From Thalassomonas actiniarum (GTDB lineage Bacteria > Pseudomonadota > Gammaproteobacteria > Enterobacterales > Alteromonadaceae), in the NCBI RefSeq assembly GCF_000948975.2, contig NZ_CP059735.1:1426001-1490000 (forward strand): 64,000 nt of DNA, read 5' to 3'. A model generated the notes under the pieces. It saw only the letters and a list, made by a program, of their open reading frames with translations, was not told where the DNA came from and ran no database searches. The position numbers were made by a program, and so were the translations under genes. Positions 46,001 through 53,110 of the stretch are shown in pieces (the stretch's first letter is position 1; every line of letters begins with the position of its first letter).

Positions 46001-46842
46001 TTTGAACGGCTATTGTCTTTGTATTCAATAATGCCGGACTCACCGATAGTTGCGCCATTGCTATCATACAAGGTGCCGCTACCTTGTAGCATCAATAAAC
46101 TGACGGCTTCTGCATCATGTTCGCCATCATCCAATTCATCCATGAACAGCTTGGTTTTTAAGTCGCTCAGGTGCGTTACACTAACATCAACCTGATTGCT
46201 ATCATTGCTTGTTGCTACTGAAGTGAATAATGTGGGTGTCTGATAAAATGGACCGGAAAAGTTGAATGTTGATTTATTCTCTGTAATGATTTCTGCTGTT
46301 TGATTGACTTCAAACGGTCTGTCTTGCCATATCCCTTGCGCTGCCTCGGCAAAAGCAATCCAGCCAACGGTTTCACCGCCTGTCACATTGTCGATAGCGT
46401 CAATCGCACTGTTTATTTGTAAACTGCTTTCAATGATGGATTGGAATCCGGTGGTTGTGGGGTTTTGTTGCCGTGTTCTGGTTAATAATTGGTAGCCCCA
46501 TTTATAGGTCGAAGTATCGTTATAGAGCGTATAATGCGCACGATATTGACCATCACTTTGCAATTGGCTAAACACGATCGGGGTTTGTGCGAACGCTGAA
46601 TTGAAATTAACGGTTTCGTAATTTTCTTTTCGGGTACTCCAGTTGGAAATATTTTTTTTACCAACATCGATTTGTACTGTATTGCTGGTTGCTCCGTCAG
46701 TGACCGTAATTTGACCAATAACCGTTTGGGCTGCCGTGTTTTCATCTATCGCTAGCGTTAGTGTATTTGACGCTATAGAAGAAAAGCTTTGTACGCCTAT
46801 GCCTAAGGCAAAAAACAAAGATTGTTTTTTTAGTTTGAACAT
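40060..46842 (-). CDS. Giant exported surface protein: lectin-like, cadherin, FG-GAP propeller, LamG
   Basis: A protein of 2260 residues. Signal peptide at about 1-25. Residues about 50-340 hold two segments of the type VNFNSAFAQTPIVFSQLQS and FNFSGPFYQTPTLFTSVAT, reminiscent of H-type lectin domains. A cadherin-like domain follows at about 350-430. Seven FG-GAP repeats with Ca-binding loops such as GDVNGDSYDDIIIGAP fill about 445-930, enough for a complete seven-bladed integrin-like propeller. Then an RTX-like GGGDDMI stretch (about 950-985), a second cadherin (about 1110-1205), an unassigned Cys-containing region (about 1210-1630), an Ig-like domain (1640-1740), two LamG domains (about 1750-1935 and 1960-2130) and a C-terminal Ig-like domain. 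No sorting signal is seen. ATG at 46842 has AGGAG five bases upstream; GTG at 46848 is rejected. Probable role: adhesion or glycan binding at the surface. Confidence 0.88.
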   Translation of the reverse strand: MFKLKKQSLFFALGIGVQSFSSIASNTLTLAIDENTAAQTVIGQITVTDGATSNTVQIDVGKKNISNWSTRKENYETVNFNSAFAQTPIVFSQLQSDGQYRAHYTLYNDTSTYKWGYQLLTRTRQQNPTTTGFQSIIESSLQINSAIDAIDNVTGGETVGWIAFAEAAQGIWQDRPFEVNQTAEIITENKSTFNFSGPFYQTPTLFTSVATSNDSNQVDVSVTHLSDLKTKLFMDELDDGEHDAEAVSLLMLQGSGTLYDSNGATIGESGIIEYKDNSRSNAATISLLNHYTNPVVFVQPVKTSNEITDAAFRFTDISSGSFSGYLHADSESTLPSLHGTLDLHYYVFEAGSWTIPLENYSYAISSGNDSGAFAIDADNGEISVANSSLLDFESGVHQYVLTVQTTDGQGLVTTTIVTVNIKDITDSLNNDAQTIKGLTANDWTGWAVAPAGDVNGDSYDDIIIGAPQDDTNGGNAGRAYVLFGNNTGVLAELTDAAQGINGFVINGAGAGDKAGFAVNGGVDINGDGLSDLVVGAPYSDGSETETGTAYVVFGKKDTNAVELADIALDSDESGFAIYGKYARDQVGGSIVLGDVNGDGLADIILGEIPRPKTKSGISQNNIKNANESIAYVVYGKRDGTQVQAADIISNDNDAGFVISQSGRTKTDTWQYGTQVLPVGDFNSDGLTDFIVSQSQFNKRNPTYSSDSDGVNKLVYGRIGGSAVDYDTISEDGNGFDIIPETGSYGWRLTSSVYWTNSAPGFTTSAVGDVNGDGIDDIALVAPDDGCCSDWEHPRAYIIFGNSENVDISLSDIAAGNGGFVIHNDASGVTFDAGDRIFGAIGGAGDLNGDGYDDVIIGDQYAETKKGRVYTVYGKNDTSAIYLSDVVNYQGGFYSTGNADNGLGHWISSAGDINGDSIKDILFGTPDADANDLNKSGALYVLLGNGDEITLNGTQGADNITGAQGDNIATGGGDDMITKNGAQVVYSGPGNDTILLGNSDFLRIDGGGGTDTIQLTGSGITLNLATASAKVRSIEVFDIGGTGANILSLNKSVSSNSQVLIKGDSDDLVYSSNQQWMLTGTTQVVDGVTYQLYSVGSAQLWIQTGMAITVNNPPTIEAQTFSISEYSLGGSTLGTLTAVANDVGDSVTFTLVSGNESGKFALDPASGELSISESVARLDYEEASSYTLNVRVTDLYGESDEAVISVKINDLAQLSHILTMDVTADSSIWGENVVSDMLTLSMAETVDIGTTFTQDLGNINIDTSGLSGAIGVGLIDLQLSGTASFSPTLSLSGGWVNADLPLTLEVSYPDEVEAGNTVKLSTNMTLDEEANFVANSPSFNLAATLSMNDVHFKVASSLVDSWNGETTIDEGSYTKDVTAESITVAGVRCKDANDLEQCYTDETNSDIDSLRLVAKIEQDEWINKEIYWGKNWEAWYAGAGFQLMQGSQEKCNEGYFYPAGEDLFYRLNFTTLDTFVSAIADLYQEFSIEFSPMATLTLEDGTEYIFDPRDNLEFTPEHSHDVNGDGIINASLSVDANPVFNNESTLSSKIQLPFKVVEVSYNVQEAICTANQVILYGNQGTIFEKGSFGPFIDTEFNLNLEDLTLGGLISTPLEAQTYTTQLSFDLCNGTGEACGSYVEPPANTAPTAANASIEGTVEVGYTLTGSYTYSDNEDDQENGSSLSWQLADDSAGSNTMTISGENAASYTIVTSDAGKHLRFCVVPNDGIDTGTTACSDWALVEHTAQLDTAIAVGFNQAIRFDGENQYARIPMNAGFDPSQTSFTIETWFKADEIRSENMHLIQQSNSSGTGRTIFGVTTSGKIYCFLGGSSSETISTVIPNTWNHVAVTFDIATSTLSLYLNGKMEAQSTNPMEKSLGDLILGAHKTFKEYFFAGAMDETRLWNIAKTADEIKQGMALGASTSDRNLQFYFNFDDSDTASITDMAGNYNMDLYGSPTSVASTDRSLSFDGNGDYVEVTSNSTIEFDDSFTVEAWVYADANSLNDFRNIVSKKEGTDANLGWLLRFSQNSGIFKPTLFLADGTNTVFATGEVVMSTERWYHIAGVVDRSSQTAMLYVDGELLATESISGLTTYNSPINLRLGTWSVNISNRDYWMGEMDDVRLWKVARSQSEIQQSMYSKVTDNEANLVANYQFNQIDKAQDSTTNGNDGRFYGSVAQSSRGIKVATSVADGNTITGTLPGNTNYSYSLVDEPAKGTVSLTSGSNEFTYTASDGATGTDSFSYQVFDSTGNYSYTERVTITIE

Positions 46843-46904
46843 ACTCACTCCTAGTAAGTGCTACTTTCATTACAATTGGTGAATATACTCAGATGGTAAA
46901 TATT

Positions 46905-46946
46905 TACCGTTAACCCTCTGCCAAAAACAGTTAAAAATCTGCCATT
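46905..46946. promoter_or_regulatory. Candidate LytTR box, 21-bp direct repeat
   Basis: ACCGTTAAC (46906-46914) and ACAGTTAAA (46927-46935) are exactly 21 bp apart and each fits the LytTR consensus [TA][AC][CA]GTTN[AG][TG] at eight of nine positions; the rest of the repeat (TCTGCCA) is also shared. It lies 63-104 bp upstream of the giant gene's start. Confidence 0.6.
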
Positions 46947-47014
46947 TTATTAATAGTTTTAAATATTTTAGCACGCATCATTTGCTTGATTGTTTGCAGT
47001 GTACTATCAGAAAT

Positions 47015-47056
47015 CACCATCCAAACAGCAATTGACACCATCTAAACACTCCCGGC
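47015..47056. promoter_or_regulatory. Second 21-bp direct repeat in the same promoter region
   Basis: CACCATCCAAAC (47015-47026) and CACCATCTAAAC (47036-47047), period 21 bp. The reverse complement contains GTTTGG/GTTTAG, matching only the second half of the LytTR consensus. It lies about 90-130 bp before the hydrolase gene. Confidence 0.5.
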
Positions 47057-47142
47057 TTATGCGCCTATGTATGACTGTGATATCTATTTAAGTCCTTCGC
47101 TTTATATGGAAAGCGACCATTACACACAAAGGAAAACACGAC

Positions 47143-48981
47143 ATGATATCTCAACTTCTTTCACCTATAACCTGGCGTGGTAATACAAAGCTTACAATGC
47201 ACCGTCTTATCATGACCTGTATGTTCGGTGGTATTTTGACGGCCTGTAATTCAGATAACGACGAAGCTATCGTCGAAGAAACTCCTGTCGTAGAAGCGCC
47301 TGCTTTAGGAGCAACAAGTCAAGCCTGTTTGGCATCTGGTAATGAATCACAAGTAACAGATGCAGGTATCGAATACCTTGTTACGCCTGATGCTTGTTTT
47401 GACTCGTTAAGCGGTTATGACTTCGCCGCCCATTACGTTGAAATTGAAGGGTTGCGTATGCACTACGTGGATGAGGGGCCACAAGACGGTGAAGTTGTAC
47501 TGATGTTGCATGGTCAACCCAGTTGGTCTTATCTCTATCGTAAAATGATCCCTATCCTCGCTCAAGCAGGCTATCGTGTTATTGCACCGGATCATATCGG
47601 CATGGGTAAATCAGATAAGCCTGTTGATGTCAGCATCCATCAATTTGAACGGCATGTTGCATGGACCAAAGCCTTCATTAATAAGTTACAATTAACCGAT
47701 ATCAATTTGTTTGTACAAGACTGGGGGAGCGTTATTGGCCTTCGTGTGGCGGGTAATATGCCTGATAAGATTGCAAGGTTGACGGTTGCAAATGGTGACT
47801 TGGTTATGCACCCTCCCGGAAATAACCCCTATACTTACCCCAGTTTTGAAATTGACGAATCGTTAGGTAATGTTGAAGAATTTTTTGACGGAAAGTCGAG
47901 TGACAACATTGTCGGATTTCAACAGTGGATAGATTACGCCGCTACTGCCCCCAACCTAAAGGCTGGCGATGTACTGCAACAACTTACCACCATTGATTTA
48001 TCTGAAGAAGAAGTCGACGCTTACAACGCACCGTACCCTGATATCGAATATAAAGCAGCCATTCGTTCCTTCCCTGCTATGATGACGGGTATTGAGATGC
48101 AAAACCTCTTGGCTTGGCAGACGCTTGGTGCCTATCACAATCCTTTTATGTTCAATGCCGGAGAGCATGATCAAGGTTTGGGAAGTATGGAGATGCAGAT
48201 AAAATGGACCAGCCATGTACCTGGTGCTCAAGGAAACGATCACCGGCGCTTTGATGCGGGACACTTTATCCAGGATGATGTGGGTGAAGATTTAGCCTTG
48301 CATTTGCTGGACTTTATGCAAACCACCACTGTTGAAGAACCTCTAGTGGCAGGCGGTACTTATTTCAATTTCCGCTACTGTGAAGTGTTGCTGCCTTATC
48401 TTCAAGGTACACAAGTAATAGCAGAGGTTTGGGGAACGCCGGGGGTTGGTTTCTGCCCACAATCCCAATGGGATGCTCTTGACTTCGATCAGATTTCTGC
48501 TGATAACGGTGCGCTAACCGCCATTCCAAACGGGCCGAGGTTTTTTATCATGGACGAAAGTCTAAATGGTGATTTGGTAGGAGACGGTGGAACCCCTCAA
48601 TTTAAAATGTTTGGTGATATCAATATGCGACTGTTGACCACAGCTGATTTAAGTGTATCACAAGGGGAGAGTGAGAAATATGTTCCGGGGCTGGTATCCA
48701 GAGATAATATCTGGGTTTATTATGCCGGAAGGCGCGTATACGAATTAACGGATGAAAACGGACAGGTTTACGTCATGCAATCGTTCAGTCGCATTACGGA
48801 CCCTGACTTGCAAATTGACGATCTAAAATCTTTGGGTGATTCTCTTAATTTGCCTGCCGGCTGGACGTTTAGTAGCCGAGTCTTAAGCGAAAGGCTGGAA
48901 GTATCGGCTGTCAATGGCATTGCCAGCGTAATAAAAGACGATTTAGACAACAGTTATCAACTGCTGCCTTCAATGCAATAG
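47143..48981 (+). CDS. Lipoprotein fusion: haloalkane dehalogenase-like hydrolase plus unknown C-terminal domain
   Basis: A 612-residue protein. N-terminal leader with lipobox LTAC (Cys at about residue 35), then an acidic linker. Residues about 95-395 are an alpha/beta hydrolase of haloalkane dehalogenase type: HGQPSWSYLYRK (oxyanion region), nucleophile Asp followed by Trp in FVQDWGSVIGLR, and catalytic His in DAGHFIQDD. Residues about 400-612 form a separate domain (YFNFRYCEVLLPYLQG, VGFCPQSQWDALD, LLTTADLSVSQGE) that I do not recognise. Dehalogenases of this family are normally about 300 residues and cytosolic or periplasmic, so lipidation and fusion are unusual. AAGGA precedes the ATG; an ATG 18 codons on is an alternative start. 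The substrate could be a halogenated compound or an ester/epoxide. Confidence 0.82.
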   Translation: MISQLLSPITWRGNTKLTMHRLIMTCMFGGILTACNSDNDEAIVEETPVVEAPALGATSQACLASGNESQVTDAGIEYLVTPDACFDSLSGYDFAAHYVEIEGLRMHYVDEGPQDGEVVLMLHGQPSWSYLYRKMIPILAQAGYRVIAPDHIGMGKSDKPVDVSIHQFERHVAWTKAFINKLQLTDINLFVQDWGSVIGLRVAGNMPDKIARLTVANGDLVMHPPGNNPYTYPSFEIDESLGNVEEFFDGKSSDNIVGFQQWIDYAATAPNLKAGDVLQQLTTIDLSEEEVDAYNAPYPDIEYKAAIRSFPAMMTGIEMQNLLAWQTLGAYHNPFMFNAGEHDQGLGSMEMQIKWTSHVPGAQGNDHRRFDAGHFIQDDVGEDLALHLLDFMQTTTVEEPLVAGGTYFNFRYCEVLLPYLQGTQVIAEVWGTPGVGFCPQSQWDALDFDQISADNGALTAIPNGPRFFIMDESLNGDLVGDGGTPQFKMFGDINMRLLTTADLSVSQGESEKYVPGLVSRDNIWVYYAGRRVYELTDENGQVYVMQSFSRITDPDLQIDDLKSLGDSLNLPAGWTFSSRVLSERLEVSAVNGIASVIKDDLDNSYQLLPSMQ

Positions 48982-49014
48982 ACACTCATTACCGTCTTTT
49001 CTTAATTTATCAAA

Positions 49015-50910
49015 ATGTTGACCATGATTTTAACCAGGGTTGCTATGCTTGTAGTGTTCGCTTTACTGCCTTGCTCACTACAAGCGTCCGTGCAGGAGGT
49101 TGCCGGAAAAGTCCATCATCAAGAAATTGCTTTGCTGGAGCAGTCTTTGTTATTACAACAAAGTGAAGTGGATAAATTCAAAGCGCAACGAAATTTTTGG
49201 CTTGCCGCCACTTTGCTGGCAATAGCTGCCTTGCTGTTATTGTTTTATCTGCAAAAAAAACAAAGAAAGTGTTTGATCGAACGTGCCAACGTCAATGAAA
49301 TGCTATTGGCAAAGAAAACTCAGCTATTAGCTGATATTTCACATGAATTTAGAACGCCTTTAACCTTGGTATTAGGGCCTATCCAGCAAATTCTGACGAC
49401 ATCGAAAAATAGCGAAATAAAGCAATCACTATCCTTGGCACAAATAAATGCCAATCGTCTGTTGAGAATGGTCGACCAGCTACTGGATTTGGCCAAAATT
49501 GAACATTTAATCAAGGACAAAGTTGCTCCTGTCAATTTTAGCAAAGTTGTAACATATTCAATTGCGGCTATTGATAGTGCTTGCACGGAAAAGTCGATTT
49601 CCCTGGTTAGCGACATTGGATCAGAAATGCTCGTTGATATCGATAGGGATAGTGCAGAAAAAATTACCGTCAATTTATTAACCAATGCCATTAAATACAC
49701 TCAAAATGGGGGAAGAATAACCGTTCGTTGTTTAAAACGAGGTGAGCAATTACAGCTTGAAGTTCAAGATAATGGAATGGGGATTGCCAAAGAGCAACAT
49801 AGCCGAATTTTTGAACGCTTTGTAAGAATAAGCAGCAGTCAAACCGAGCAAATTTCCGGAGCTGGTATCGGTTTAGCATTAGTCAAAGAACTGGTCGAAA
49901 CAAATGGCGGTTCGATAAGCGTTTCAAGTGAAGTCGGTGAAGGAACGAGATTTACGGTATTTCTGCCAATATCAAAGCAACATAGTGATCAAGATGATGC
50001 TGAAAATTCTATAGTAAATGAAGGTTATCTATTGTTAGAAAAAGCAGTACTAAAAGGTGATATTAAGGTACAGGACACGAATACAGCCAACAAGATGGTA
50101 ATGCATCAGAACAGTGTCGATGTTAAAAACGAACAAGCGAACAAGCAAACTATTTTAATTGTTGAAGATCACCCTCAAATGAGAGAATACTTAAAGCAAA
50201 TATTATCTCCACATTATCATTGTTTACTGGCAAACGATGGTGACTCAGGTATCAGTCAAGCAATAGAAGTGATCCCAGATTTAATCATTAGCGATATTAT
50301 GATGCCTAATAGGTCAGGGTATGAACTTGCCAGAGTTTTAAGGGGGGATGCCAGCACTTTACATATTCCGATTATTGCCTTGACGTCTAGCAATGATGAT
50401 AACAGTCGCTTATTAGCATGGCGATGTGATGTCGATGAATATATTTGTAAGCCATTTAAACCAGATGAACTGTTATTCAGAGTCGCCAATCTGCTTAATA
50501 TAAGACAGTTACTGAGCAAAAGTGCTAAAGCGCGACCGGTATCCCTTGCCAATTCAGAAGAGACTTTATTTGCGGGGGGGGCTGAAAAAGATAGAAATTT
50601 TATTCAAGAACTTAAGTGTTTTATAGAGCAGAATTTTCAGGAAACAGAATTAAATGCCTGTATGGCTTACACTCAATTAGCCATGAGTGAGCGGCAATTT
50701 CACAGAAAAATGAAGGCTTTACTCGAACAGTCATTTTCAGATTATGTGAGGGCATTCCGACTTAGACAAGGTGCGCAAATGTTATGTTCTGGAGTTACAG
50801 TAACTCAAACTGCGTATGATTGTGGTTTTACTTCTCAAAGTTATTTTAGTGCATGTTTTAAAGCTCAATATGGCATGACACCAAAACACTACCAGAAGCA
50901 ACAAAGGTGA
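49015..50910 (+). CDS. Hybrid histidine kinase-receiver-AraC protein without sensor domain
   Basis: A 631-residue one-protein two-component system. Signal/TM segment at 1-24, a short periplasmic coiled segment (about 25-60), a membrane helix (about 63-80), then HisKA with DISHEFRTPLTLVLGPI (phospho-His), HATPase with LLTNAIKYTQNGG and GAGIGLALVKELV, a receiver at about 375-495 with Asp in LIISDIMMPNRSGYE and Lys in CKPFKPDEL, and a C-terminal AraC domain (YDCGFTSQSYFSACF). The order is that of HTCS regulators of polysaccharide use in Bacteroidetes, but the large periplasmic propeller is missing. A partner sensor must supply the signal, or the short periplasmic region does. Base composition is AT-rich compared with flanking genes. 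Confidence 0.9.
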   Translation: MLTMILTRVAMLVVFALLPCSLQASVQEVAGKVHHQEIALLEQSLLLQQSEVDKFKAQRNFWLAATLLAIAALLLLFYLQKKQRKCLIERANVNEMLLAKKTQLLADISHEFRTPLTLVLGPIQQILTTSKNSEIKQSLSLAQINANRLLRMVDQLLDLAKIEHLIKDKVAPVNFSKVVTYSIAAIDSACTEKSISLVSDIGSEMLVDIDRDSAEKITVNLLTNAIKYTQNGGRITVRCLKRGEQLQLEVQDNGMGIAKEQHSRIFERFVRISSSQTEQISGAGIGLALVKELVETNGGSISVSSEVGEGTRFTVFLPISKQHSDQDDAENSIVNEGYLLLEKAVLKGDIKVQDTNTANKMVMHQNSVDVKNEQANKQTILIVEDHPQMREYLKQILSPHYHCLLANDGDSGISQAIEVIPDLIISDIMMPNRSGYELARVLRGDASTLHIPIIALTSSNDDNSRLLAWRCDVDEYICKPFKPDELLFRVANLLNIRQLLSKSAKARPVSLANSEETLFAGGAEKDRNFIQELKCFIEQNFQETELNACMAYTQLAMSERQFHRKMKALLEQSFSDYVRAFRLRQGAQMLCSGVTVTQTAYDCGFTSQSYFSACFKAQYGMTPKHYQKQQR

Positions 50911-51027
50911 GCGTCTTGTGTTTCAATGGTGTTAATCTCTGCATGAAAGGTGTTTTTGAAGGTTTGTTAATTAATTTTAGCTCCTTTATTATTTACTATC
51001 TCGTATTGTTATCCGGCTGAATTATCT

Positions 51028-52095
51028 GTGGTAGTTGAACGTAAGCTAAAAGTTTTGAATTCCCGTAATGTGGATAAAATACAGGCATGGATATTTCTTG
51101 CTGTTTGGCCTTGGTTAAACATCATTCTTATTAGTTTGGTATTACAATCGCAAAAACTCCTAACCCCCGAAATCTTTTTTCAAGCATTGATAAAAATGTG
51201 GGGGATTTTCCTTGTCGGTTATTTTCTGTCTAATGGGATTAAAGTGTTACTTCGCAAACGCTACAAAAAAGGCTTAGTGTTGCGTGACTGGTTATACACA
51301 CCTATTGTCATTTTTCTATTGTTTTCCGGCGTGGCGCCGATAGTCGATGTATCGCCTGAAGGTAGTCGGATAAACTTTAAATTTTTGCCTTATGTCATCA
51401 TGCTCCTTGAATCATTAATCTACATGGCAGTGATGTATATTTTTCAACAACAAGAGTATTACTATCGTTCGCAACTACAGGCTCGCCAAAGTGAATTGCA
51501 AATGTTAAAACTGCAATCCAATCCCCATTTTTTGTTCAATACGTTGAATTTGATCGCAACTGAAATAACACGTGATGCTGTTAAGGCTGAGGAGTTAATC
51601 TATTGTCTTTCAGATTTATTGCGCGACACGGTCAGGCTATCAAAGAAGCAACTTAATACAGTAGAGGAGGAGTTGCAACTGGTGGAACTCTATCTGTTGT
51701 TACAACAAAGAAGATTTGAGGATCGTCTGACATTTGATATTGATTGCCCGGTAAGCTTAAACCATAAACTTATTCCTTCGCTGATATTATTACCTGTAGT
51801 GGAAAATGCCATTAAATACGGGATTGCACCATTTGCCCGAAGTGGGCACGTTGGTGTAAATGTTGATATGAATGATGGTTATTTTGAATTGGAAATTCAA
51901 GATACCGGCTCTCCTTTTGACGACAGTGATATACAAGCAAATGAAGGGTTTCGTATTTTGATAGAAACATTAAAGTTGCATTTTGTTTTCGATTACGTTG
52001 CTGAACTCAGGTCAAGCAATGAAGGAGCAAGTATGAAAATTCGTTTTCCCGAAGTGAAACTCAGTGAGCAGGCAGCGATAGATTATGAGTTGTAA
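51028..52095 (+). CDS. LytS-type sensor histidine kinase
   Basis: A 355-residue membrane kinase. About four hydrophobic helices (about residues 18-40, 50-70, 88-105, 115-137), then the His_kinase domain with the phospho-acceptor in LQSNPHFLFNTLNLIA (about 170-185) and a HATPase with PVVENAIKYGI (about 257-267). No extracellular domain; it probably senses within the membrane or responds to partner proteins. GTG start at 51028. It overlaps the following LytTR regulator by 11 bp. Confidence 0.92.
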   Translation: MVVERKLKVLNSRNVDKIQAWIFLAVWPWLNIILISLVLQSQKLLTPEIFFQALIKMWGIFLVGYFLSNGIKVLLRKRYKKGLVLRDWLYTPIVIFLLFSGVAPIVDVSPEGSRINFKFLPYVIMLLESLIYMAVMYIFQQQEYYYRSQLQARQSELQMLKLQSNPHFLFNTLNLIATEITRDAVKAEELIYCLSDLLRDTVRLSKKQLNTVEEELQLVELYLLLQQRRFEDRLTFDIDCPVSLNHKLIPSLILLPVVENAIKYGIAPFARSGHVGVNVDMNDGYFELEIQDTGSPFDDSDIQANEGFRILIETLKLHFVFDYVAELRSSNEGASMKIRFPEVKLSEQAAIDYEL

Positions 52096-52834
52096 AAGCG
52101 TGATAATCGTTGATGACGAATCTGCTGCAAGACACAGCTTAAAAAAGGTGATTGATACCTTTAGCGAGTTGAAAATTGTGGCGGAGGTTGCGGACGGTAA
52201 ATCTGCGATTGAACAGATCATAGCAAGCAAGCCTGATATTGTATTTCTTGACATTGAAATGCCGGAAGTATCAGGTTTTGATGTAGCCAAAGCCACTCAA
52301 AATCAACATTATCAGTTGGTTTTTCTTACAGCATACGAGCATTATGCGTTACAAGCGTTTGACACCCATGCAATAGACTACCTGGTTAAGCCTGCTCGAT
52401 CAGAATTAATTGCCAAGTGCATTCGTAAAATACTGAAACAAGAAGAATTCGTGTTACGCCATCAGTCGCTATGTACAGATAAAAGTCGATTGGTGCTGAG
52501 TGATTATCAGCAACAAACGCTACTTGAGTATGAGCATATTAGTTATATTGAAAGTATTGGCCGTTATCGGCGTGTTCATCTTACTGAGGCTGGTAGAGCG
52601 TTACATAATACAGAAACCGTGCTCTCTGATATGACTTTAGATTGGTTTTGTGAACAACTGCCAGAAGAGGTGTTTTACCGGCTGCACCGCAGTTACATTA
52701 TCAATAGTAATCGAATGCTGGAGCTATTATTAAAATCACGTCGCCATTTTGTTCGGCTTGCAGATTCTGAGGTACTCATTCCAGTTTCAAGAAATTTTCT
52801 CAGTACTTTAAAGGCATTGATAAAAGCAGATTGA
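52085..52834 (+). CDS. LytTR-family response regulator
   Basis: A 249-residue regulator: receiver domain with DDE at residues 10-12, phospho-Asp in IVFLDIEMPEVSGFD (about residue 54), Lys in YLVKPA; LytTR DNA-binding domain from about residue 140 (YIESIGRYRRVHL, RLHRSYIINSNRMLELL, IPVSRNF). LytTR proteins bind pairs of 9-bp elements with 21-22 bp period. Such a pair occurs at 46905-46946 in the divergent promoter 5 kb upstream. It is cotranscribed with the kinase. Confidence 0.94.
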   Translation: MSCKSVIIVDDESAARHSLKKVIDTFSELKIVAEVADGKSAIEQIIASKPDIVFLDIEMPEVSGFDVAKATQNQHYQLVFLTAYEHYALQAFDTHAIDYLVKPARSELIAKCIRKILKQEEFVLRHQSLCTDKSRLVLSDYQQQTLLEYEHISYIESIGRYRRVHLTEAGRALHNTETVLSDMTLDWFCEQLPEEVFYRLHRSYIINSNRMLELLLKSRRHFVRLADSEVLIPVSRNFLSTLKALIKAD

Positions 52835-53110
52835 ACTGCCTCATTGAGTGTTACTGCCCTTTTTTGATCGAGCAGTGCCATAGAAGAAATTCCGCTTTTT
52901 TGTATGTGGTGCATTATTTATCCTGAGACAGCGCTTGGGGCTTAATTGGAAATATTTTTATACCGGGTTCGGGGCAAACCATTTTAGGATGAAAACATCC
53001 TAATTAATGATTTTTAACTTATTGATATTTTGGTGTAAATTAAGGTTGTGGCATAGGACTTAAATTGTGCTAGCTTTAGCTTAAGTCAGTTTGCGTGTTA
53101 CAGACGAGTG

